Shown here piece after piece: positions 8,625-15,987 of a stretch of DNA of 22,095 nucleotides. Where the stretch lies: the NCBI RefSeq assembly GCF_965655635.1, contig NZ_CBFHHE010000031.1, positions 1-22,095 of the forward strand, read 5' to 3'. The stretch's first letter is position 1. Every line of letters starts with the position of its first letter. A program made the translations under genes and the position numbers. Source of the stretch: Nereida sp965655635 (GTDB lineage: Bacteria; Pseudomonadota; Alphaproteobacteria; Rhodobacterales; Rhodobacteraceae). The notes beneath the pieces are model-generated. The model was not told the DNA's origin. It saw only the letters and a program-made list of their open reading frames with translations, and did no database searches.

Positions 8625-10136
8625 TCAAATATCAAAGCTCATTTGGCGTGTATCCGGATCTTTGGGGGCTTTATCGCGCTGAAATCCACGGTCTGATTTG
8701 CGGCTGGCGTGCTTTTTGACGATTGTTTTCGCCTCATTGCGAAAGGCCGCGCCCTTGCGGACTGACCACACTTGGTCGCGGGCAAAGCGCGCAGCTTGCG
8801 GCAAATCAACTATGGGTTCAGGATATAACGTGCCAACAACTGTGCCCGCACCGTCCCAACGCCAAGGTTCGTGCAAAAAGCGATCAGGTACCTGTGCCAA
8901 TTCAGGGCACCAGCGGCGTGTAAATATTCCGTTCGGATCCTGATCAATCCCCTGTTTAACCGGATTATACATCCGCACCGTATTGATACCGGTCGTGCCA
9001 GATTGCATCTGAACCTGGCTCCAATGAATTCCCGGCTCATAATCTGTGAACATCTGCGCTAAATGCGGGCCCGTGCTGCGCCAATCAAGCCAAAGGTGGT
9101 AACTTGCGACGGACATCAACATCGATCGCATCCGAAAATTCAGCCAACCGGTGTGGATCAAATACCGCATACAAGCATCAACAAATGGAATGCCCGTTTG
9201 TCCGGTTTTCCATGCATGAAGTCGGTCAGCATCAACCTGTTTTGGCCTAAGGTTTTCGTAGGCCGAATGCATAGCCTGATACTCAAACCGAGGTGCATCT
9301 TCGAGCTTTTGCATAAAATGATCGCGCCATGCCAAGCGGCTCTGAAAGCTGCGCAATGAACTGCTCCACCCTGACCGAGTACCTGCCACTTCACGGCTCC
9401 GCGCCTGTCCTGCATGGGCCGCCTCACGGACCGAAAGCGCGCCCAGCGCAAGATGCGGCGACATCCGTGAACAGGCCCACTCCCCTTCAAGCGGTGATGA
9501 CATTGCAGCGCGGTAAGACTGGCCGCGCTCTGCCAAAAACCCACCGAGCAACGACAATGCTGACCCGCGCCCACCGGCCTGTCGGTCCGGGCAATCATCC
9601 ACTAACGAGAGGTCCGAAAGGCTTGGCATACGCTGGCTTTCCACACCGTGAGGCCGCATGGCAACGGGGGAATCAATCTGAGCCAACCGAACAGATTTCT
9701 CTCGACTGGCCGCCCACCCATCCCGAGAGCGCAGGCCACGGACTACACCAAACTGGGGCACCTGCGTCCACGCAATACCCGTATGTTTGGCCCACGCAGC
9801 TACCCGCTGGTCCCGCCGAAACGTCCATGCGTTTCCCGTTTCTTCCGTGCTAAAAATGTGATTAATCTGATATGTCTTTGACAGTTCATCAAGAGCCTGA
9901 ACCGCATCTGCAACGCGCAAGATCAACGGCGCGCCAAGCCCGGCTAGTGTTTTGGCAAGCTCGTGCAGAGTTTCTCGCAAAAATGCATATTGCCGCGCCG
10001 AAGTATCGGGCAGCTGCCAGTATTGCCTCTCCACAATGTAGAGAGGCACAACAGGATGGTCACCCTGCATCGCCTTAGCGAGTGCGGGATTCTCGGCAAC
10101 GCGCAGATCACGCTTGAGCCACAAAATATTTATCAT
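8625..10136 (-). CDS. Cryptochrome/deoxyribodipyrimidine photolyase family protein
   Basis: A 503-residue flavoprotein of the photolyase/cryptochrome superfamily: light-driven repair of UV pyrimidine dimers, or a blue-light receptor. The N-terminal antenna domain opens with MINILWLKRDLRVAENPAL. The helical FAD domain follows, with CSRMSPHLALGALSVREA (222-239), LAWRDHFMQKLE (268-279; Trp270 matches E. coli Trp277), TGQTGIPFVDACMRYLIHTG (311-330), MYNPVKQGIDQDPNG (389-403) and WCPELAQVP...FLHEPWRW (409-427). By hand alignment the E. coli Trp306 position is Lys299, Trp359 is Trp352, and the Trp382 region reads IHWSQVQMQ, so the electron-transfer chain may differ from the textbook triad. The start at 10136 gives the family N-terminus; the upstream in-frame ATG at 10184 adds an unrelated tail. 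It is coupled to the DUF2256 gene and divergent from pepN. I cannot tell photolyase from cryptochrome activity by sequence alone. Confidence 0.93.
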   Translation of the reverse strand: MINILWLKRDLRVAENPALAKAMQGDHPVVPLYIVERQYWQLPDTSARQYAFLRETLHELAKTLAGLGAPLILRVADAVQALDELSKTYQINHIFSTEETGNAWTFRRDQRVAAWAKHTGIAWTQVPQFGVVRGLRSRDGWAASREKSVRLAQIDSPVAMRPHGVESQRMPSLSDLSLVDDCPDRQAGGRGSALSLLGGFLAERGQSYRAAMSSPLEGEWACSRMSPHLALGALSVREAAHAGQARSREVAGTRSGWSSSLRSFQSRLAWRDHFMQKLEDAPRFEYQAMHSAYENLRPKQVDADRLHAWKTGQTGIPFVDACMRYLIHTGWLNFRMRSMLMSVASYHLWLDWRSTGPHLAQMFTDYEPGIHWSQVQMQSGTTGINTVRMYNPVKQGIDQDPNGIFTRRWCPELAQVPDRFLHEPWRWDGAGTVVGTLYPEPIVDLPQAARFARDQVWSVRKGAAFRNEAKTIVKKHASRKSDRGFQRDKAPKDPDTRQMSFDI

Positions 10137-10234
10137 TTGGTCCACGCAGCGGGATGTAAGGCGGGCGAACATATGGACAAGCATGAATGTCTATCAAATA
10201 CGTCGGATCGACTTGCTCCGCATCACGCCTCGGC

Positions 10235-10255
10235 CTACGTTTGAGGGCAACGTAG
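10235..10255. promoter_or_regulatory. Perfect inverted repeat between the photolyase gene and pepN (possible operator)
   Basis: CTACGTT (10235-10241), a 7-base spacer, and AACGTAG (10249-10255) form perfect 7-base arms in the 147-base divergent intergenic region. The centre is 39 bases before the pepN start and 109 bases before the photolyase start. The geometry suits a dimeric regulator or a small 5'-UTR hairpin for pepN. The regulator is unknown and the call rests only on the symmetry and the position. Confidence 0.35.
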
Positions 10256-10283
10256 CTGACACATTTGTGCGCAAGGACACCCC

Positions 10284-12893
10284 ATGAAAGATGCAAGCCC
10301 CCAAACCATTTACTTGGCTGACTACACAGTTCCCGCGTATCTTGTGGACAGCGTACACCTGACGTTTCAGTTGCATCCAACGGCAACACGCGTGACCTCA
10401 AAAATAGCATTTCGCCCTAACCCAGAAAGTGCGGACCGCGCCTTTCATCTACACGGCGAACACATGAAACTGATATCGGCGCGCATTGATGGCCAACCTG
10501 TCGATGTCAGCATCACACCCGATGGCCTTACTGCGGATGTGCCTGACGCACCGTTTATCTGGGAAGCGGAAGTCGAGATTGATCCACAGTCTAACACCGC
10601 GCTTGAAGGACTTTACTTGTCCAACGGAATGTTTTGCACGCAATGTGAGGCCGAAGGCTTTCGCCGTATCACGTATTACCCAGACCGGCCCGACGTTATG
10701 TCGGTCTTCACCGTTCGCATCATGTCTGATCTGCCCGTTCTATTATCAAACGGTAACCCAACAGACAGTGGTGACGGTTGGGCCGAATGGCACGACCCCT
10801 GGCCAAAGCCCGCGTATTTGTTCGCACTTGTTGCCGGTGATCTGATCGCACATTCAGACAGCTTCACAACATCCGAAGGCCGCGATGTGGCGCTCAATAT
10901 TTATGTGCGTGCAGATGACATCGACAAATGCGCATTTGGGATGGAGGCGCTGAAGGCCTCAATGATGTGGGATGAGCGTGTTTACGGGCGCGCCTATGAC
11001 CTGGATATCTTCAATATCGTTGCCGTCGATGACTTCAACATGGGCGCCATGGAAAATAAAGGGCTGAACATCTTCAATTCCTCCGCGGTGTTGGCCAGCC
11101 CAGAAACAGCAACCGATGCCAACTTTGAGCGTATTGAGGCAATTATCGCCCATGAATATTTCCACAACTGGACTGGCAACCGGATCACCTGTCGTGACTG
11201 GTTCCAGCTATGCCTAAAAGAAGGGCTTACTGTATTTAGGGACCAGCAGTTCACTGCAGACACCCGTGATCCTGCTGTCGCTCGCATCAATGACGTAAAC
11301 GCCCTACGCGGCAGGCAGTTTCGCGAAGACGCTGGCCCACTGTCCCACGCAGTCCGCCCTGATAGTTTTGTAGAGATCAACAATTTCTACACGGCTACAA
11401 TCTACGAAAAAGGCGCCGAGATCATCCGCATGTTGATGACGATCTTGGGCGAAGAGGACTATTACAAAGGCCTGACTGAGTATTTCGAACGGCACGATGG
11501 GCAGGCCGTCACGATTGAGGATTTCTTTGCCTGCTTTGGCGATAATGATCCGCGCCTGGCGGGTTTCTCTCGTTGGTGGCACCAATCGGGCACGCCGCAT
11601 GTGACCATAGAACAATCATGGCAGGGCAGTCAGTTGACGCTTACAGCACGCCAAGAAACGCCCCCTTCTGCGCAGCAACAGCACAAAGAAGCACTTCCGA
11701 TCCCCTTAGCAGTTGGGTTGATTGATGCAGATGGTCGCGACCTGTCGCCTACCAATGTCTTGATGCTGAACGAAACCGCACAAAGCTGGATGATCGATAC
11801 CCGCACCACCACACCGGTTTGGCAAGACAGCACCGCATCCGCCAGCGATCAACAAAACAACGACGCGCCCGACGCCCTCACCCTTTCGCTCAACCGTGGC
11901 TTTGCCGCGCCAATCATTTTGCACGCAGGTCAAAGCGAGAATGACCTATTGCGTCTGATGGCCCATGACAGCGACACATTCAGCGCGTGGGAAGCAGGCC
12001 GGAACTTGGCCTTGAACACTCTTGGCGACATGGCGCGCGGCATCAAAACCCCGTCCGATGCTTACGTCGATGCGTGGTGCTTAAGCCTTCGCAGCGAAGA
12101 CCGCGCGCCTGCGTTTCGCGCACTGGCCAGCGCGTTACCTTCCACGATGGACATCGCCACGCACATTAAATCCGAAGGGCACATACCGGACCCACAAGCA
12201 ATTTATGATGCGCGCGAAACTTTGAGCCAGCAATTTGCGGAGGCCGCGCAAGATAGCTTGCAAAGACTCTTTGCGCAGCATCAAGTTACGCAAGCTTACC
12301 GCCCGGATGCGGAGCAATCAGGCAAACGCGCGCTTTGTGGTCGTATCTTAGGGCTGATTACGCGTCTTGATGGCGGTGCCGAGGCTGCAAAACAGCACGC
12401 CAACGCCGACAAGATGACAAACCAACTCACGGCACTGGGCTGCCTTATTGGCACCGAGCATGCCACCAAAGCTCTTGAGGCCTTTTACCAACAGTGGGCC
12501 CAAGAGCGGCTAGTCATCGACAAATGGTTCGGCATTCAGATCGGCCAAGCAGCACCTGCTGACGCCAGCAAAGTCGCTAGGTTGCTCACAGAACATGAAG
12601 CATTTAACGTCAAGAACCCCAATAGGTTCCGCGCGACACTCGGTGCACTTGCCGCAAATACTGCAGGGTTTCATGCGGCGGATGGCAGCGGGTATGCGCT
12701 TTTGGCCGATTGGCTTATTACGCTGGATGGCATCAACCCACAGACCACAGCACGGATGACTTCCGCATTTGAAACATGGGCCATGTGGGACAGCGCCCGC
12801 GGCAAGAAAATGCGCGTTGAAATGAAGCGCATTCTGTCAACGCCCAACCTAAGCAGTGACACCACAGAAATGATAACGCGGATACTTGGGTAG
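10284..12893 (+). CDS. pepN: Aminopeptidase N (M1 family zinc metallopeptidase)
   Basis: Broad-specificity cytoplasmic aminopeptidase that removes N-terminal residues in the last steps of protein breakdown. At 869 residues it matches bacterial PepN (E. coli, 870). The zinc site is complete: HEYFHNW puts ligands at His290 and His294 with the general base Glu291, and the third ligand is Glu313 in LKEGLTVFRDQQF. The substrate N-terminus exopeptidase motif GAMEN is at 254-258 within DDFNMGAMENKGLNIFNSSA. The N-terminal part has the beta-rich domain (YLADYTVPAYLVDSVHLTFQ), followed by the Ig-like domain at roughly 440-540 and a long helical C-terminal domain. There is no signal peptide. The ATG at 10284 has AAGGA about 8 bases upstream. 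It is divergent from the photolyase gene and probably monocistronic, since gatB follows after 153 bases. Confidence 0.97.
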   Translation: MKDASPQTIYLADYTVPAYLVDSVHLTFQLHPTATRVTSKIAFRPNPESADRAFHLHGEHMKLISARIDGQPVDVSITPDGLTADVPDAPFIWEAEVEIDPQSNTALEGLYLSNGMFCTQCEAEGFRRITYYPDRPDVMSVFTVRIMSDLPVLLSNGNPTDSGDGWAEWHDPWPKPAYLFALVAGDLIAHSDSFTTSEGRDVALNIYVRADDIDKCAFGMEALKASMMWDERVYGRAYDLDIFNIVAVDDFNMGAMENKGLNIFNSSAVLASPETATDANFERIEAIIAHEYFHNWTGNRITCRDWFQLCLKEGLTVFRDQQFTADTRDPAVARINDVNALRGRQFREDAGPLSHAVRPDSFVEINNFYTATIYEKGAEIIRMLMTILGEEDYYKGLTEYFERHDGQAVTIEDFFACFGDNDPRLAGFSRWWHQSGTPHVTIEQSWQGSQLTLTARQETPPSAQQQHKEALPIPLAVGLIDADGRDLSPTNVLMLNETAQSWMIDTRTTTPVWQDSTASASDQQNNDAPDALTLSLNRGFAAPIILHAGQSENDLLRLMAHDSDTFSAWEAGRNLALNTLGDMARGIKTPSDAYVDAWCLSLRSEDRAPAFRALASALPSTMDIATHIKSEGHIPDPQAIYDARETLSQQFAEAAQDSLQRLFAQHQVTQAYRPDAEQSGKRALCGRILGLITRLDGGAEAAKQHANADKMTNQLTALGCLIGTEHATKALEAFYQQWAQERLVIDKWFGIQIGQAAPADASKVARLLTEHEAFNVKNPNRFRATLGALAANTAGFHAADGSGYALLADWLITLDGINPQTTARMTSAFETWAMWDSARGKKMRVEMKRILSTPNLSSDTTEMITRILG

Positions 12894-12989
12894 CAATTCT
12901 TAAGGGCGCTGCCGTGGTTGCGAACCAATGGACCTCGGCCCAATGCTAGAAATAATACACAAACCCATCGCTGACTGGACCGTGCTCAC

Positions 12990-13018
12990 TTGCTCCTGGT
13001 TACGGGCACCGTTAGAAG
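12990..13018 (+). promoter_or_regulatory. Possible sigma-70-type promoter upstream of gatB
   Basis: TTGCTC (12990-12995), 17 bases, then TAGAAG (13013-13018), placed so that transcription would begin about 20 bases before the gatB start. Each box deviates from consensus, so this is only a candidate in a 153-base gap where a promoter for gatB and the DUF4177 gene is expected. Confidence 0.25.
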
Positions 13019-13046
13019 CGTTGTCGAAAACCAAGAGGATACGTCT

Positions 13047-14558
13047 ATGTTGGATCTGAGCCACACCGCCCCCAAACCCAAAGTGATCGCAGGCGCGAAA
13101 CATGACTGGGAACTGGTGATTGGACTAGAAGTCCACGCTCAGGTCGCGACAAAGGCAAAGCTTTTCTCTGCAAGCTCCACACAGTTCGGCGCAGAGCCAA
13201 ACGCCAACGTTGCATTCGTTGATGCGGGCATGCCGGGTATGCTGCCGGTCATTAACGAAGAATGTGTCGCCCAAGCTGTGCGCACGGGCCTTGGTTTGCG
13301 GGCCAATATCAATCTCTACTCGGCTTTTGATCGCAAAAACTATTTCTACCCTGATCTGCCGCAAGGCTATCAAATTTCTCAACTCTACCACCCTATTGTG
13401 GGCGAAGGTGAGGTTCTGGTCGAGCTCGGTGACGGCACCGCACGAGTTGTGCGCATCGAGCGTATCCACCTTGAACAAGATGCCGGAAAATCAATCCACG
13501 ACATGGACCCAAATATGAGTTTCGTGGATCTTAATCGCACAGGTGTGGCCCTGATGGAAATCGTCAGCCGCCCCGACATTCGCGGCCCCGAAGAAGCCGC
13601 TGCCTACGTCAGTAAGCTGCGCCAGATTATGCGCTACCTCGGTACATGTGACGGCAACATGCAAAACGGCAACCTGCGTGCAGATGTAAACGTCTCTGTA
13701 TGTCGTCCCGGCGCGTACGAGAAATACATGGAAACCCAAGATTTTGACCATCTTGGCACCCGTTGTGAGATCAAGAACATGAACTCACTGCGTTTTATTC
13801 AGCAAGCGATCGAATATGAAGCACGCCGCCAAATCGCAATCGTCGAAGATGGCGGTAGTGTTACACAAGAAACTCGTCTTTATGATCCAGACAAAGGCGA
13901 AACACGCTCGATGCGTTCTAAAGAAGAGGCGCACGATTACCGGTATTTCCCTGATCCAGACTTGCTCCCCCTCGAAATTGAGCAATCATGGGTCAACGAT
14001 CTGGCCGCAAATTTACCCGAGTTACCAGATGCCAAAAAGGCACGGTTTATCAGTGACTTCGGGCTGTCCGATTATGATGCATCTGTGCTGACAGCTGATA
14101 CAGAAAATGCGGCATTTTTTGAAAAAACTGCTGAGGGCCAAGACGGAAAGCTTGCGGCGAACTGGGTGATCAACGAACTGTTTGGGCGCCTCAAAAAAGA
14201 CGACAAAGACATCACCGAAAGTCCTGTCAGCCCTGAGCAACTGGGCGGCGTGATTGCTTTGATTAGCAAGGGTGACATCAGCGGCAAGATCGCAAAAGAC
14301 CTGTTTGAAATCGTCTACACAGACGGCGGCGATCCTGCCGTCATTGTTGAAGAACGCGGCATGAAACAGGTTACTGATTTGGGCGCTATTGAAAAAGCCG
14401 TTGACGAGATCATCGCTGCTAACCCTCACCAAGTCGCCAAAGCCAAGGAAAACCCCAAACTTGCCGGCTGGTTTGTTGGCCAAGTCATGAAGGCGACAGG
14501 CGGTAAAGCAAACCCGAAAGCTGTGAACGAATTGGTTGCCCGCAAACTACAGGGCTAA
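13047..14558 (+). CDS. gatB: Asp-tRNA(Asn)/Glu-tRNA(Gln) amidotransferase subunit B
   Basis: Subunit B of GatCAB, the kinase/transamidase subunit that activates misacylated Glu-tRNA(Gln) or Asp-tRNA(Asn) with ATP so that ammonia from GatA converts it to the correct aminoacyl-tRNA. The 503-residue protein carries the family opening WELVIGLEVHAQVATKAKLF (21-40), the signature DRKNYFYPDLPQGYQISQLY (95-114) and the later RCEIKNMNSLRFIQQAIEYE. The C-terminal YqeY-like domain, which helps hold the tRNA, runs through about residues 350-503 (ANWVINELFGRL and AGWFVGQVMKATGGKANPKA). The ATG at 13047 follows AGAGGAT by about 7 bases; the earlier in-frame ATG at 12990 adds an unrelated leader. gatA and gatC are not in the window. 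A DUF4177 gene follows after 31 bases, likely in the same transcript. Confidence 0.97.
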   Translation: MLDLSHTAPKPKVIAGAKHDWELVIGLEVHAQVATKAKLFSASSTQFGAEPNANVAFVDAGMPGMLPVINEECVAQAVRTGLGLRANINLYSAFDRKNYFYPDLPQGYQISQLYHPIVGEGEVLVELGDGTARVVRIERIHLEQDAGKSIHDMDPNMSFVDLNRTGVALMEIVSRPDIRGPEEAAAYVSKLRQIMRYLGTCDGNMQNGNLRADVNVSVCRPGAYEKYMETQDFDHLGTRCEIKNMNSLRFIQQAIEYEARRQIAIVEDGGSVTQETRLYDPDKGETRSMRSKEEAHDYRYFPDPDLLPLEIEQSWVNDLAANLPELPDAKKARFISDFGLSDYDASVLTADTENAAFFEKTAEGQDGKLAANWVINELFGRLKKDDKDITESPVSPEQLGGVIALISKGDISGKIAKDLFEIVYTDGGDPAVIVEERGMKQVTDLGAIEKAVDEIIAANPHQVAKAKENPKLAGWFVGQVMKATGGKANPKAVNELVARKLQG

Positions 14559-14589
14559 ACCGTCACCGTATGTGGGAGAGACGTGCGTC

Positions 14590-14919
14590 ATGCCTCAATT
14601 TGAGTATAAAGTTCTGCCTGCCCCGACAAAGGTAAAACGCAACCGTGGCAGCAAGGGTAGCGCGGGACGGCTTGCGTTTACCGTTCAGGAAATGATCAAT
14701 GATCTGGCGCTCAGCGGGTGGGAATATCAACGCTCTGACACCCTTCCCATGCAAGAACGGAGCGGGTTGACCGGGCGTGTAACGGTCTACCACAACATGC
14801 TTGTCTTCAGGCGCCCCGTAGACGACGCGCCGCACGAACAATCACTGGCAGCGCCAAGCAAATCAGAGCCTGACGACAATATTTTCGAGACTGATACCAG
14901 CGATAGTGAAACGCCCTGA
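14590..14919 (+). CDS. DUF4177 domain-containing protein
   Basis: A 109-residue protein. The N-terminal part (QFEYKVLPAPTK, then MINDLALSGWEYQRSDTLP and VYHNMLVFRRP) has the short beta-helix-beta pattern with the LxxxGWE core that I recognise as DUF4177; the family's function is unknown. The last 30 or so residues (from about 80) are acidic and serine-rich, probably disordered. The start at 14590 is supported by GGAGAGA eight or so bases upstream. It sits 31 bases after gatB and is likely co-transcribed. Its TGA (14917-14919) touches the stop codon of the convergent bolA gene with no base between them. Confidence 0.8.
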   Translation: MPQFEYKVLPAPTKVKRNRGSKGSAGRLAFTVQEMINDLALSGWEYQRSDTLPMQERSGLTGRVTVYHNMLVFRRPVDDAPHEQSLAAPSKSEPDDNIFETDTSDSETP

Positions 14920-15180
14920 CTACTTTATATCAATCGAGAATGCGTGAAGTTCAGCCATCAAATCAGCGCCAACAGCAGCATGGATAGCGCGGTGTTTTGC
15001 AATTCGGCTACCCGTCAATGCGGCGCTCTTAATGATCACATGAAAGTGGCTTTCGCCGCCATCTTGATAGCCTGAATGACCGCGATGTGCCTCTGATTGG
15101 TCTTCCACGACCAACTGCTCTGGGGACAAAGCCTGAAGAGCCACCTCGATCCGTTCTTTGCGTGTCATTCTATTCGTCAT
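14920..15180 (-). CDS. BolA family protein
   Basis: An 86-residue BolA-fold protein. BolA proteins pair with monothiol glutaredoxins to bind or hand over [2Fe-2S] clusters, and some also act in stress or morphology control. The sequence fits the family: RKERIEVALQALSPEQLVVE, a His-containing loop (EAHRGHSG), GGESHFHVIIKSAALTGSRI, KHRAI, and the C-terminal LHAFSIDIK with the conserved ligand histidine. The loop has histidines and no cysteine, as in the BolA1 type. The ATG at 15180 is preferred because AAGGGG lies 14 or so bases upstream; a second ATG at 15168 has no ribosome binding site. It is divergent from the J-domain gene across 87 bases, an arrangement (bolA, J-domain gene, cobS, cobT) seen in many alphaproteobacteria. 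Confidence 0.93.
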   Translation of the reverse strand: MTNRMTRKERIEVALQALSPEQLVVEDQSEAHRGHSGYQDGGESHFHVIIKSAALTGSRIAKHRAIHAAVGADLMAELHAFSIDIK

Positions 15181-15267
15181 ATTCTTAATTTCACCCCTTT
15201 CGCCTCGCTGTCAAAACACTATTCTTATCGCTCCGAGTCGAACACCACTTTCTGAAGGATGTTGAAG

Positions 15268-15897
15268 ATGAAAAAAGACGATCCATTTGGCTTTGATATG
15301 TCTGTATCTTCTGCAAAGAAAAAGAACCCGCGCGGACGCCGTGGGATGTCTGGTGCATCGGAAACATCTACCCGCGTATGCGATCGACCGGCCTGTGAAG
15401 AACGCGGTCAATATCGCGCCCCTAAAAGCCCCGACATTTTGGACGACTACTTTTGGTTCTGCAAAGATCACGTGCGTGAGTACAATCTGAAGTGGAACTT
15501 TTTCGACGGCACATCCGAAGAAAGCTTTGCCGAGCAAATGGACAAAGATCGGGTTTGGGACCGCGAAACAAAACCTTTCCGCACACCTGATGAACAGCGC
15601 GCATGGGCGCGTCTTGGGGTCGATGACCCACACCAAGTTTTGGGAGCGAACGCCACGCAAAACCTTGGACGAACATCCGGGACAACAACGCGCCGCCTGC
15701 CCCCAACCGAGCGCCGCGCGATCGAGATTTTAGAAGCCAAGGACCACTGGACCAAGACAGAAATTCGTAGGTCTTACAAAGCACTTATCAAGATCTTGCA
15801 CCCCGACATGAACGGAGGCGACCGTTCAGACGAAGACAAGCTACAAGAGGTTGTCTGGGCGTGGGATCAGATCAAAGATAGCCGCAACTTTAAGTAA
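15268..15897 (+). CDS. J-domain-containing protein (DnaJ-like)
   Basis: A 209-residue co-chaperone-like protein with its J domain at the C-terminus (about residues 150-209): RRAIEILEAKDHWTKTEIRR, then SYKALIKILHPDMNGG with the HPD tripeptide at 178-180, which stimulates Hsp70 (DnaK) ATPase. There is no Gly/Phe region, no CxxCxGxG zinc repeats and no substrate-binding domain, so this is a type III J protein and not DnaJ itself. The N-terminal half has Cys38, Cys43, Cys65 and His68, a possible small metal site. The start is decided by the ribosome binding site: GAAGGA (15254-15259) is about 8 bases before the ATG at 15268 but overlaps the earlier ATG at 15259. Its client is unknown; the linkage to cobS/cobT suggests, without proof, a role with the cobaltochelatase. 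Confidence 0.88.
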   Translation: MKKDDPFGFDMSVSSAKKKNPRGRRGMSGASETSTRVCDRPACEERGQYRAPKSPDILDDYFWFCKDHVREYNLKWNFFDGTSEESFAEQMDKDRVWDRETKPFRTPDEQRAWARLGVDDPHQVLGANATQNLGRTSGTTTRRLPPTERRAIEILEAKDHWTKTEIRRSYKALIKILHPDMNGGDRSDEDKLQEVVWAWDQIKDSRNFK

Positions 15898-15956
15898 ATC
15901 TGTGCTGCTTACTTCTGCTCTGGTAACCTTTTCGAAAGTACGTCTCTGCTAGGGCT

Positions 15957-15981
15957 CCCCACGTAACACAAACGCGTGGGG
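15957..15981 (+). promoter_or_regulatory. Hairpin that could cover the chemoreceptor ribosome binding site
   Basis: CCCCACG (15957-15963) and CGTGGGG (15975-15981) are perfect 7-base arms around an 11-base loop. The right arm contains the only purine-rich stretch (GTGGGG) before the ATG at 15988. No T-run follows, so it is a poor terminator for the J-domain gene. It may limit translation of the chemoreceptor, or be chance. Confidence 0.4.
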
Positions 15982-15987
15982 TTCGAT

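Noticed and set aside
15186..15214. TTGACA upstream of bolA as a promoter
   Set aside because: The -10 position reads AAATTA, a poor match, and would put the transcription start almost on the start codon.
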